IMG/VR virus record: IMGVR_UViG_3300048838_000675
Span: 1-43,302 of that record
Length of the DNA stretch: 43,302 nt
DNA from: a virus
Direction: 5' to 3' (one strand)
The notes under the pieces are model-generated. The model saw only the letters and a list, made by a program, of their open reading frames with translations, had not been told where the DNA came from and did not search any database. Below, piece by piece: positions 7,688 through 13,870 of this stretch (positions are counted from its first letter, which is position 1; each line of letters starts with the position of its first letter). The translations under genes and the position numbers were made by a program.

Positions 7688-7873
7688 ATGAAAAAAATAT
7701 TATTTATATTATTTTTTATTTGCGTTACTGAATTTTTTATTATAGTATGGCAGTCAGGCAAAATACATGCTATGGAAAAATTTTTTGACTTTCAGCAAGA
7801 GACTATAAATAGATTACAATATGGATTACCTGAAAGTAACGAAAAGGCTCAAATAGGAGTTGAAGTAAGATGA
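7688..7873 (+). CDS. Small membrane-anchored protein
   Basis: A 61-residue protein with one N-terminal hydrophobic helix (residues 4-21, ILFILFFICVTEFFIIVW) and a hydrophilic tail. It has no lipobox, so it is probably a type II anchored inner-membrane peptide. An AGGA site precedes the ATG. It is the last gene before the tRNA region. Function unknown; superinfection exclusion or membrane signalling would be guesses. Confidence 0.55.
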   Translation: MKKILFILFFICVTEFFIIVWQSGKIHAMEKFFDFQQETINRLQYGLPESNEKAQIGVEVR

Positions 7874-7883
7874 GAATCCGCAC

Positions 7884-7941
7884 GCAGATGCCTAAACGGA
7901 ATCGGCGTTACCGGCGAGGTTTATCCTGACCTCGTATCTGC
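7884..7941 (+). ncRNA. Structured RNA element upstream of the tRNA
   Basis: GCAGAT (7884-7889) pairs with ATCTGC (7936-7941), enclosing a CGAGG/CCTCG hairpin (7915-7919 with 7930-7934). The element ends six bases before the tRNA acceptor stem and begins just after the upstream stop. It may be a processing signal for the tRNA transcript or part of a longer non-coding RNA. No known family was recognised. Confidence 0.45.
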
Positions 7942-7947
7942 AAAAAT

Positions 7948-8043
7948 GACAGCGTGGCGGAATTGGTAGACGCCGAAGAGCATCAGGAGACCGTAAATCT
8001 TCGCCGATGTTTTCGGTTGCAGGTTCGAATCCTGCCGCTGTCA
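7948..8043 (+). tRNA. Unusual class II tRNA, probably tRNA-Tyr(GTA)
   Basis: The acceptor stem is a perfect 7-bp GACAGCG with CGCTGTC. The T arm is canonical (GCAGG, TTCGAAT, CCTGC) and a long variable arm is present (CCGA/TCGG at 8004-8016). The best 7-base anticodon loop is CCGTAAA (7991-7997) on a GGAGA/TCTTC stem, giving anticodon GTA at 7993-7995. Two features are odd: base 33 is C instead of U, and about 10 extra bases (GAAGAGCATCA) lie between the D stem and the anticodon stem. A competing 6-bp stem CGAAGA/TCTTCG would leave an 18-base loop. The D arm looks Leu-like. CCA is not encoded. Confidence 0.65.
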
Positions 8044-8182
8044 AAGTGGCTACTGACGAGTAGATCGTAACCCAGGTATGCCTCTGATCCACTTCATGTC
8101 GGATACACGGATTGAATGACTCTCGGGTCATCAGTTCTGCAAACTTTACTTGCCGGATCGTAAGCCGGACGCCTTCGGGCGT
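8044..8182 (+). ncRNA. Multi-hairpin RNA segment after the tRNA
   Basis: Immediately 3' of the tRNA, AAGTGG (8044-8049) pairs with CCACTT (8089-8094) around two abutting hairpins (CTACT/AGTAG at 8050-8063; ATC..AGG/CCT..GAT at 8064-8088), a neat three-way junction. Further hairpins follow: ATGACT/GGTCAT (8116-8131), CCGG/CCGG (8153-8168) and ACGCC-TTCG-GGCGT (8169-8182). No reading frame with a ribosome site lies here. It could be a non-coding RNA or the leader of the next gene. Confidence 0.5.
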
Positions 8183-8210
8183 TATAATAAAATAACAGGA
8201 GACAAAAAAA

Positions 8211-8489
8211 ATGAAACCTCTACCAGTAAAAATAATCCTTTCAAAATGGTTATTTATTTTTATTTCAATTCTTGTTTTTACCTTTACCGGATTACAAGAA
8301 TGGGCGATTGCTATATCCGCGTTAATTTTTTGTAATATCGGTTTTCAAAAAGATATAGAATTGATAAATGAAAATAACCTTGATAGGATAACTAAAATAT
8401 TAAATCTGTATAGCGAGATGTTGAGTAAGGTTACGGATGAGTTACCGGATGCCGCGACGATAAAGACTGAAAAGATTAAAAAGCATTAA
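8211..8489 (+). CDS. Small two-helix membrane protein
   Basis: A 92-residue protein from the ATG at 8211, preceded by ACAGGAGAC. It has two hydrophobic segments (about residues 12-27 and 31-45) with a tight turn, then a charged helical tail. This hairpin layout resembles small holins or membrane effectors, but it lies in the early arm, far from the lysis genes. Function unknown. Confidence 0.6.
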   Translation: MKPLPVKIILSKWLFIFISILVFTFTGLQEWAIAISALIFCNIGFQKDIELINENNLDRITKILNLYSEMLSKVTDELPDAATIKTEKIKKH

Positions 8490-8535
8490 GCGGTTATTGC
8501 ATATAACTATTACGGCATAGACGAAGGAGGATAGA

Positions 8536-8748
8536 ATGGGAAGTATGAATGAACAAGAAAAGATTGAGTATAATAAAATGTTGAAGGAAACGTCAAAGCC
8601 TCTTTCGTCTCATGCCGTGTTAGCTGAAGTGCGAGCGGATATGTTAATAAGAGCGATGAATTTAATTGAAAATTATCGTCCAGATGAAGAGTGTTGGCTT
8701 GAAAATTATTATGAATTAGAGGCTGAAGTCAGCGAGCATTTCAGCTAA
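8536..8748 (+). CDS. Small acidic protein of unknown function
   Basis: A 70-residue acidic, helical protein after a strong GAAGGAGGA site. No domain is recognised. The stop codon lies inside the left arm (AGCTAAC) of an attC-like imperfect inverted repeat, which is how many integron cassette genes end. Confidence 0.55.
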   Translation: MGSMNEQEKIEYNKMLKETSKPLSSHAVLAEVRADMLIRAMNLIENYRPDEECWLENYYELEAEVSEHFS

Positions 8749-8835
8749 CTTTTCAAGCGTGATCCGATGTGACCGTGGATCAGTGCTTTAATCAGAATAA
8801 GTTTTATCGGTCATATTGGATACGCTTTGTTAGGC
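8743..8835. repeat. attC-like imperfect inverted repeat
   Basis: CTAAC (8745-8749) pairs with GTTAG (8829-8833); then AAGCG (8755-8759) with CGCTT (8823-8827), a small bulge, and a continuous 14-bp stem (8762-8775 with 8808-8821, including two G-T pairs) around a 32-base loop. The right end, GTTAGGC, fits the integron GTTRRRY core; the left end AGCTAAC deviates from RYYYAAC at one base. Size (93 nt) and architecture suit an attC site, but no integron integrase is present and one central spacer is only a single base. Confidence 0.45.
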
Positions 8836-9063
8836 GTAGTTATTCGCCATTATCACAGGAGGTTTAAAAATGTGGAGAACGATGACAGAAAATACAACAT
8901 GGGTATCAAGAACTGATGGATTGCCAGTATGTAAAGATTGTGCTTTTTATGATTCATATTATAAAAAATGTGTTATAAATAGAATGGAAAATTGTAGTTT
9001 AAATTATCCGAGTAGCTGTAATTTTTATCAATCAAAAAAAGTTGGCGAATAATTACGCCTAAC
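8829..9063. repeat. 20-bp inverted repeats framing one gene
   Basis: GTTAGGCGTAGTTATTCGCC at 8829-8848 and GGCGAATAATTACGCCTAAC at 9044-9063 are reverse complements at 19 of 20 positions, enclosing the 60-residue gene. Each arm can also fold by itself (GGCG/CGCC). Another hairpin, GTAATT/AATTAC (9065-9081), follows. The layout suits a mobile mini-cassette or a protein-binding pair. I see no clear target duplication. Confidence 0.65.
8870..9052 (+). CDS. Cys-rich small protein inside inverted-repeat cassette
   Basis: A 60-residue protein with five cysteines (CKDC, KKC, ENC, SSC) in its second half, suggesting a small metal-binding or disulfide-stabilised fold. There is no signal peptide. An AGGAGG site precedes the ATG. 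The coding region is boxed by near-perfect 20-bp inverted repeats. Function unknown. Confidence 0.6.
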   Translation: MWRTMTENTTWVSRTDGLPVCKDCAFYDSYYKKCVINRMENCSLNYPSSCNFYQSKKVGE

Positions 9064-9106
9064 AGTAATTATAAGAATTACGTATAATCTTTTAAATAGG
9101 AAAAAA

Positions 9107-9277
9107 ATGAAAATAAAAGATGCAGTTAAAGTATTAAAAGAACACAATAAATGGCGGCGCGGGGATACAGACAACCAGACCGAACCGTATATCCTTGGCG
9201 CGGCTATTGATACCATAGTTTTATATTTTGATAAAGTCAGCTATAAAAATAAAAATAAATATTTAACGGATTTATAA
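9107..9277 (+). CDS. Small WRRG-motif phage protein
   Basis: A 56-residue protein. The string KEHNKWRRGDTD followed by EPYILGAAIDTIVLYF matches a motif common in short phage early proteins (a His-Asn-x-Trp-Arg-Arg-Gly helix, then a Leu-Gly-x-Ala-Ile-Asp helix). Those are uncharacterised. An AATAGG-like site precedes the ATG, and the next gene starts one base after its stop. Confidence 0.6.
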   Translation: MKIKDAVKVLKEHNKWRRGDTDNQTEPYILGAAIDTIVLYFDKVSYKNKNKYLTDL

Positions 9278-9278
9278 A

Positions 9279-9611
9279 ATGAAAGAATCCATAATCCAGC
9301 AACAAATCTGCGAATATTTATCCATTAGAGGAATATTCTTTTTTTCAATTCCGAATGAACATTACAATATAAGCCATAGGCAGTTAATGACCCTTAAAAA
9401 AATGGGCCTCGTTTCCGGTATGCCGGATTTATGTATATTGCACGGCGGGCGCGTTTATTTTTTGGAAGTAAAAAACGAGACAGGCACGCTGTCGGATAAC
9501 CAAAAAAACATACACGCGATATTATCGGATAAGGGTTATCCGGTGTCAATCGTTCGGAGTGTTGAGAATGTTGAGAGCGCGTTAAGATTGTGGGGGATAT
9601 TGAAATCATGA
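9279..9611 (+). CDS. VRR-NUC domain nuclease
   Basis: A 110-residue VRR-NUC (PD-(D/E)XK superfamily) protein: Gln8 in the first helix, GMPDLCIL with Asp50, YFLEVKNETGTLSDNQ giving Glu63-x-Lys65 and Gln75, then a final strand. It is about the length of standalone phage members. The family acts on branched or structured DNA. It overlaps the SF2 helicase gene, a pairing frequent in phages, suggesting joint DNA processing. Confidence 0.88.
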   Translation: MKESIIQQQICEYLSIRGIFFFSIPNEHYNISHRQLMTLKKMGLVSGMPDLCILHGGRVYFLEVKNETGTLSDNQKNIHAILSDKGYPVSIVRSVENVESALRLWGILKS

Positions 9612-11122
9612 TGCCACATTTACACATTGAACACCCACTCCGCCCCTACCAACTCGAAGCCGTCAAACAATTGCACGCCGGCGTAAACGCCGGACGCAAT
9701 CCGGTTTTTTCATCCCCCACGGGTACCGGAAAAACAAAAACCGCCGTCAAGTTTATTTCCGACCGCGTGAATTTTAAGGAACGGATTTTTATCCTGACCC
9801 CGCAGGTTGAGATTTTTAATCAATGGCTGATTGAATTTCAACACGCAGGGCTCGGACATATAACCGGATATATAAACGATAAAGGCGTAACCGGCCGCAA
9901 CAAGTCGATTTATGTTGTTATGCCGATGTCCCTGATAAATATTTTATCTGTACTGCCGGAAAAATTTAAGCCGGATGTTATTGTCACGGATGAATGCCAC
10001 CGCAGCGAGGCCGTAACATGGCAGGCGATTTATAATTTTTATCCACAGGCGCGGCGCGTAGGATTGACAGCCACGCCGGAGCGCACCGACGGGCAGGGGT
10101 TAATAAATACTTATGGCCAGATAATTCAGACAATCAATATGCAAGAGGCCATTGACGCGGGTTACCTCGTCCGCCCGCTGTTAATCGTGCCGGAGGTTTA
10201 CAAGTTGGATGTCCCTATCCAAAACGGAGAATTTAACACGCAAGAACAGGCCGCACTACTGGGCAAGACTCGAATTATTGGCGACGTGATAGGGCAGTAC
10301 GGCAAGGTATTCAACGGACTGCCGGTGATTGTTGCCTGTTCAACGCATGAGCACGCGGTCAAGATGACAGAGGCGTTCTGCGCTGCGGGCTGGAAGTTTG
10401 AACACATCCACAGTAAATTAAATCATCACGAAAGGGCAGGAATTTTAAAGCGTATAAGGTCAGGAAAAATAAATGGCGTTTGTACTGTTATGATAGGAGT
10501 TGAGGGCCTCGACATCCCCGGACTATATGGCCTGATATGGTTACGCCGTACGATGTCGATTACTATTTATTTACAGCTTATCGGTCGAATACTCCGCCCT
10601 ATGCCCGGCAAGAAATACGGCATAATCCTTGACCCGGTGGGTAACTGCTTTATTCACGGTAGGCCGGAGCTGCCACGCCGTTGGTCATTGATCGGACGCG
10701 AGGACGCGAGACGCGCCGCCGATGGGCAAGCCCCGAAAATGAAGATATGCCCGGTGTGCAGCGTGATGAACGCCGAGTCAAATGACACTTGCCATATATG
10801 CGGGTATAGCTTCGCAGAGGGGCAGCCGGTTGACGGCGCGGGGCGGAAACTGCCTGCAATGGTTGACGGCGATCTGGTATTGCTTGACGATATAGAGTTT
10901 GAGGCACGGGCAGCGGAGGACGCGGCGCGAATGGATGAGGAGCGCGAGCGACTGCGAATAGTCGGCGGGGCAGACGGCGCAGGGAATGGAGACGGCAGAA
11001 CCGGCGCGAGCACGGACGGGCAGCCGCTATACATAACGCAGGCGAAAAAAATGGACATATTAAAAACCGGACTTGAAAAGAGGCGCGGGATGTTCGCGGA
11101 GACGTTAAGAGAGTATTTGTAA
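9608..11122 (+). CDS. SF2 DEAD/DECH-box helicase with zinc knuckle
   Basis: I use the ATG at 9608, 11 bases after GGGGG, giving 504 residues; an in-frame GTG at 9590 is less likely. Visible motifs: the Q-like RPYQLEAV near 12-19, Walker A PTGTGKT (37-43), DECH (128-131), GLTATPER (152-159), and a C-terminal helicase core ending QLIGRILRP. Residues about 380-402 form a zinc ribbon, CPVC...CHICGY. The tail is Ala/Glu/Arg-rich. It is an ATP-dependent DNA helicase/translocase, probably working with the overlapping VRR-NUC nuclease. Confidence 0.9.
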   Translation: MMPHLHIEHPLRPYQLEAVKQLHAGVNAGRNPVFSSPTGTGKTKTAVKFISDRVNFKERIFILTPQVEIFNQWLIEFQHAGLGHITGYINDKGVTGRNKSIYVVMPMSLINILSVLPEKFKPDVIVTDECHRSEAVTWQAIYNFYPQARRVGLTATPERTDGQGLINTYGQIIQTINMQEAIDAGYLVRPLLIVPEVYKLDVPIQNGEFNTQEQAALLGKTRIIGDVIGQYGKVFNGLPVIVACSTHEHAVKMTEAFCAAGWKFEHIHSKLNHHERAGILKRIRSGKINGVCTVMIGVEGLDIPGLYGLIWLRRTMSITIYLQLIGRILRPMPGKKYGIILDPVGNCFIHGRPELPRRWSLIGREDARRAADGQAPKMKICPVCSVMNAESNDTCHICGYSFAEGQPVDGAGRKLPAMVDGDLVLLDDIEFEARAAEDAARMDEERERLRIVGGADGAGNGDGRTGASTDGQPLYITQAKKMDILKTGLEKRRGMFAETLREYL

Positions 11123-11202
11123 AAAATTAAAGTTTTTACCGGCATCAATCCGATAATATTATTATAAGTAAAAAAAATAACATTAAAAACAGGAGTCTAA
11201 AA

Positions 11203-11391
11203 ATGAACACAAAAAAATGTCACCTCTGCGGCGCACCCATTACAGAAAAAACAAACGGCTTTTCAGGATTACTTGATAATTCAGAGTCCGAAAGGCTGTT
11301 AAAAATTCAGAGCGTGCGCGTGTCTCCAGTATGTATAGAATGCAAATACTTACTAATGGCAACCGGTATTTTAAAGCCGTTCTATTTGTAA
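11203..11391 (+). CDS. Small zinc-ribbon protein
   Basis: A 62-residue protein with CHLCGAPI near the start and CIECKYL near the end, a classic pair of CxxC knuckles. An ACAGGAG site precedes the ATG. No function is recognised. It closes the helicase operon before a new promoter. Confidence 0.6.
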   Translation: MNTKKCHLCGAPITEKTNGFSGLLDNSESERLLKIQSVRVSPVCIECKYLLMATGILKPFYL

Positions 11392-11402
11392 AAATTAGTA
11401 AT

Positions 11403-11479
11403 AATCCTGTCAAAAAAAACTAATTTTTTTTAATTTTTTTCAATTTTTACTTGACAGGATTTAAAGGTATGGTTATATT
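11403..11479 (+). promoter_or_regulatory. Promoter with flanking 11-bp inverted repeat (operator)
   Basis: TTGACA (11451-11456), 17 bases, TATATT (11474-11479): a near-consensus sigma-70-type promoter. AATCCTGTCAA at 11403-11413 is the exact reverse complement of 11451-11461, so the right arm covers the -35 box. Between them lies an A-tract/T-tract hairpin. A repressor binding both arms could loop the DNA; alternatively the pair forms a terminator for the upstream gene. Confidence 0.7.
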
Positions 11480-11513
11480 ATATACATAAAGAAAACAAAA
11501 CAGGAGAGACGAA

Positions 11514-11672
11514 ATGAAAACTATAAAAGAAATAACAGAAAAAAGAAACAATAACGAATCGGTCATAGTAAAAGGAATTTATCAATTATCTGATGGAAGC
11601 TATAATTGGATGACATACACCAGAAGCGGAAACTGCAAAACTCTTGTAACTGCGATAAAAAAAATAGGTTAA
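11514..11672 (+). CDS. Small protein of unknown function
   Basis: A 52-residue protein beginning at the ATG after CAGGAGAG, the first gene behind the strong 11451 promoter. It is predicted strand-rich (VIVKGIYQLSDGSYNWMTY) with one cysteine. No family is recognised. Confidence 0.55.
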   Translation: MKTIKEITEKRNNNESVIVKGIYQLSDGSYNWMTYTRSGNCKTLVTAIKKIG

Positions 11673-11676
11673 TAAA

Positions 11677-11838
11677 ATGACTAAATGTACTTTATGCAAT
11701 GAGTATAAAATATCAAATTTTAGTTTTAAAGATGAAAACTTAAATTTGATACCACATTATTTTTGTCATGGATGTAAAGCGCATTTTTTTAAAGCTATAT
11801 GGTACACAAAAAAACAATGGGAAAATATTTTTGAGTAA
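11677..11838 (+). CDS. Small zinc-ribbon-like protein
   Basis: A 53-residue protein with CTLC (4-7) and CHGC (30-33) knuckles 22 residues apart, consistent with one zinc site. It starts four bases after the preceding stop. Function unknown. A GCCGGA/TCCGGC hairpin (11847-11863) follows. Confidence 0.55.
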   Translation: MTKCTLCNEYKISNFSFKDENLNLIPHYFCHGCKAHFFKAIWYTKKQWENIFE

Positions 11839-11886
11839 AACTTTCCGCCGGAGCGTATCCGGCTAATTTAAAATAGGATAATTAAA

Positions 11887-12105
11887 ATGAAAAACACAAT
11901 TACAATAAAATCAAAAATAACCGAAAACGTTATAATAATAAATAAAGATTTAATTTCAGAAATTGAAATAAACAAAGTAAAAGAACCGTTAGGGGAAAAT
12001 GGCGAGCTTGTTGATTTTTTAGAAGTTGAAATTGTAATGAATAACGGACGCCGACATATTGACAATAAACTATATGTTCATATGTCAGAGATAATATATA
12101 TATGA
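11887..12105 (+). CDS. Small strand-rich hypothetical protein
   Basis: A 72-residue protein rich in Ile, Val, Asn and Glu with alternating hydrophobic pattern, so mostly beta. A TAGGATAATT leader precedes the ATG. The stop overlaps the next start (ATGA), implying coupled expression with the lipoprotein-like gene that follows. Confidence 0.55.
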   Translation: MKNTITIKSKITENVIIINKDLISEIEINKVKEPLGENGELVDFLEVEIVMNNGRRHIDNKLYVHMSEIIYI

Positions 12106-12362
12106 ACGTATCAACAAAATTATCAACACTATTCACAGCGGTAATCCTCACTTTTACCGCCTGTGAATATTCAGAAACAGACGAATCGTACAAGTGCAAA
12201 AAATACAAAAATCTATGCGGGAATTATACCATTGATTTTTTTATTTGTTGCAAAACTATTGATAATGATGTCAATACAAATGACTGTTATTATCAGGTTG
12301 AAAAAGGATATATAAAAAAATATGATTTTATCAGTGAGGTTGTAAATGATAACTGTCAATAG
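12102..12362 (+). CDS. Small Cys-rich lipoprotein or secreted protein
   Basis: An 86-residue protein. Residues 5-20 are hydrophobic and end in FTAC, a reasonable lipobox with the modified Cys at 21. The mature part has six or more further Cys residues (YKCKK, NLCGN, FFICC, NDCYY, NDNCQ), unusual for a cytoplasmic phage protein and suggesting disulfides in the periplasm. An early-expressed lipoprotein could block superinfection at the envelope, but that is inference. Confidence 0.55.
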   Translation: MNVSTKLSTLFTAVILTFTACEYSETDESYKCKKYKNLCGNYTIDFFICCKTIDNDVNTNDCYYQVEKGYIKKYDFISEVVNDNCQ

Positions 12363-12531
12363 CGAGTTTTATCGCTGTCCAGTATGCGGATATTTTTTTT
12401 TAGCTGATAAAAAAACAGATAAATACTGCCGCCCCGAATGCGGACGCATGAGTTTTTTAAGTGCCCTGAATCGGTATCCTGTAATTAAGCCGTTTGACAC
12501 GTTTATTGAATTGAGTCATGCCGACTTGTAA
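12346..12531 (+). CDS. Small zinc-finger protein
   Basis: A 61-residue protein with YRCPVCGYFF and KYCRPECGR, two Cys pairs of treble-clef or zinc-ribbon type. It begins inside the end of the lipoprotein gene and overlaps the following gene by 14 bp. Function unknown. Confidence 0.55.
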   Translation: MITVNSEFYRCPVCGYFFLADKKTDKYCRPECGRMSFLSALNRYPVIKPFDTFIELSHADL

Positions 12532-12826
12532 ATCATGCGGGCGCGAGTTTAGGCCGTTATCGGTCAAGCAGTTACGATGTCGGCCGTGTCAATGGAATTA
12601 TCCGCGAGACTATGCAAGGTCACACTATGAGCCGAAAATAAAAGACTCGATAACAAAAAAAGATGATAAAGAACAGGCACTCACAGCAAGTCTTAAAAAT
12701 GAACAGTACAAAAAATTATATGAATTGACTAAAATACAAAAGGATATACAGTTGAAATTAAAGTTTACGGATAAGACTGAAAAGCTGAAACATATGGCAA
12801 GGAATACGATGAGGGGGATAAAATGA
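12518..12826 (+). CDS. Zinc-ribbon and helical-tail protein
   Basis: A 102-residue protein with CKSCGREF (4-11) and RCRPCQW (20-26), then a long basic/charged helical tail. The plan (N-terminal zinc knuckle plus coiled tail) mirrors the gene at 7227. Its stop overlaps the next ATG. Function unknown. Confidence 0.6.
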   Translation: MPTCKSCGREFRPLSVKQLRCRPCQWNYPRDYARSHYEPKIKDSITKKDDKEQALTASLKNEQYKKLYELTKIQKDIQLKLKFTDKTEKLKHMARNTMRGIK

Positions 12827-13050
12827 AAGTATTAGATCAATGCGTAAATTGCAGAGGTTTTTTGAGGGATTGTCCTATTGCGTTTTTTATTTATAATGAT
12901 GAAGATTATAGAAAAAAAGTTTTCGCATATTTTTTTGACCGCGACGATAACTGTATAATGTTTAAAAACATGAAGCCTTTTCTTGAATTGTCAGAAGATG
13001 AAAAAAATCAGCTTGAAATGTTTAAAGACGAAAATCCGAGCGGGTTATAA
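12823..13050 (+). CDS. Small Cys-containing acidic protein
   Basis: A 75-residue protein with CVNCRGFLRDC near the start and one further Cys in DNCIMF; the four could bind a metal. The rest is acidic and helical. ATGA overlap with the preceding gene and TAATG overlap with the next indicate a translationally coupled string. Confidence 0.55.
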   Translation: MKVLDQCVNCRGFLRDCPIAFFIYNDEDYRKKVFAYFFDRDDNCIMFKNMKPFLELSEDEKNQLEMFKDENPSGL

Positions 13051-13202
13051 TGCAAATACCCGATCACGCAATTAACCCGCCGGAATATTTCAACGGCGAT
13101 TATACCGACGAAGAAATACGCGAGGCGCGAGAAGAGAAAAAGCTAAATGATTATATCGAAGAGCTTGAATATAAAAAATACGAACAGGATAAAAATAGAT
13201 GA
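13050..13202 (+). CDS. Small acidic helical protein
   Basis: A 50-residue protein (MQIPDHAINPPEYFNGDY then a Glu/Lys-rich helix). It starts in the TAATG overlap with the upstream stop and ends in ATGA with the next gene. The N-terminal segment before the helix is seen in short phage proteins, but no function is known. Confidence 0.5.
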   Translation: MQIPDHAINPPEYFNGDYTDEEIREAREEKKLNDYIEELEYKKYEQDKNR

Positions 13203-13501
13203 AATATTTATATTACTTTGGACATTATAATCAAAACGTTTTCAGGGTTGCCGTAACTCGCGAAACAGATTCAAATATCTGGTATAAAGGAATAGCAGAA
13301 GAAAAAAAACTTTCTAAAAAAACATATAGAGAAGGATCGGGATGGGATGCTATTCATTACTACGAAGAAACTCCTGAATTGCTTGAACGATATAATTCGA
13401 AACAACTCATGTTGAAATTTAAAAAAAAATTAAAAGAGCTTGAAAATATTACGGATAAAGAAGTAATTAAAAAAGTTTTGAAAATTGAACTAAAACTATA
13501 A
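13199..13501 (+). CDS. Hypothetical protein
   Basis: A 100-residue basic protein, strand-rich at the start (YLYYFGHYNQNVFRVAVTRE) and helical at the end. No family is recognised. It is coupled to the gene before it by ATGA. Confidence 0.5.
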   Translation: MKYLYYFGHYNQNVFRVAVTRETDSNIWYKGIAEEKKLSKKTYREGSGWDAIHYYEETPELLERYNSKQLMLKFKKKLKELENITDKEVIKKVLKIELKL

Positions 13502-13541
13502 AAAATAAAAATGTTAAAAAATACGAACAGGAGCGCAACCG

Positions 13542-13709
13542 ATGAAAAAATACGATGACAACTACATTGAACACGTCGCGGACTTGTATCTGCAAATTAA
13601 AGAGCATAACAAGCTCATAAAAAAATATTCAGTTGCGATACATAAAAAAATTAACGTTCATTCGACATTTGAGCGTTTTCTTCAATTCATGGCGGAGGCG
13701 CGAGTATGA
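13542..13709 (+). CDS. Small hypothetical protein
   Basis: A 55-residue helical protein after an ACAGGAG site. Nothing is recognised. Its stop overlaps the start of a zinc-ribbon gene. Confidence 0.5.
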   Translation: MKKYDDNYIEHVADLYLQIKEHNKLIKKYSVAIHKKINVHSTFERFLQFMAEARV

Positions 13710-13870
13710 CTATTGCAGGGTTAATAAATAAAAAATTAAAATTAGTCAAGGTTTCATACGTTTGTAAATCATGCGGAAACATAATAAAAGATGAAATGAC
13801 ATACGGCGAAGAAAGCCCCGAATATATTTTCGGGGGGATATGTGATAAGTGCATGGAGGCGGGAAAATGA
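13706..13870 (+). CDS. Tiny zinc-ribbon protein
   Basis: A 54-residue protein with VCKSCGNI (19-26) and ICDKCMEA (45-52), a single zinc ribbon. It begins with ATGA overlap and ends overlapping the YqaJ gene start, so it sits at the head of the recombination genes. Confidence 0.6.
   Translation: MTIAGLINKKLKLVKVSYVCKSCGNIIKDEMTYGEESPEYIFGGICDKCMEAGK

Noticed and set aside
8053-8060. CTGACGAG resembles the CUGANGA box of a hammerhead ribozyme
   Set aside because: No GAAA box or matching stems lie at the required distance; the bases are better explained by the CTACT/AGTAG hairpin.
10654-11148. Long antisense reading frame opposite the helicase 3' end
   Set aside because: It is a Ser/Arg/Pro-rich shadow of the GC-rich Ala/Glu/Arg tail, with no ribosome site and no fitting neighbours.
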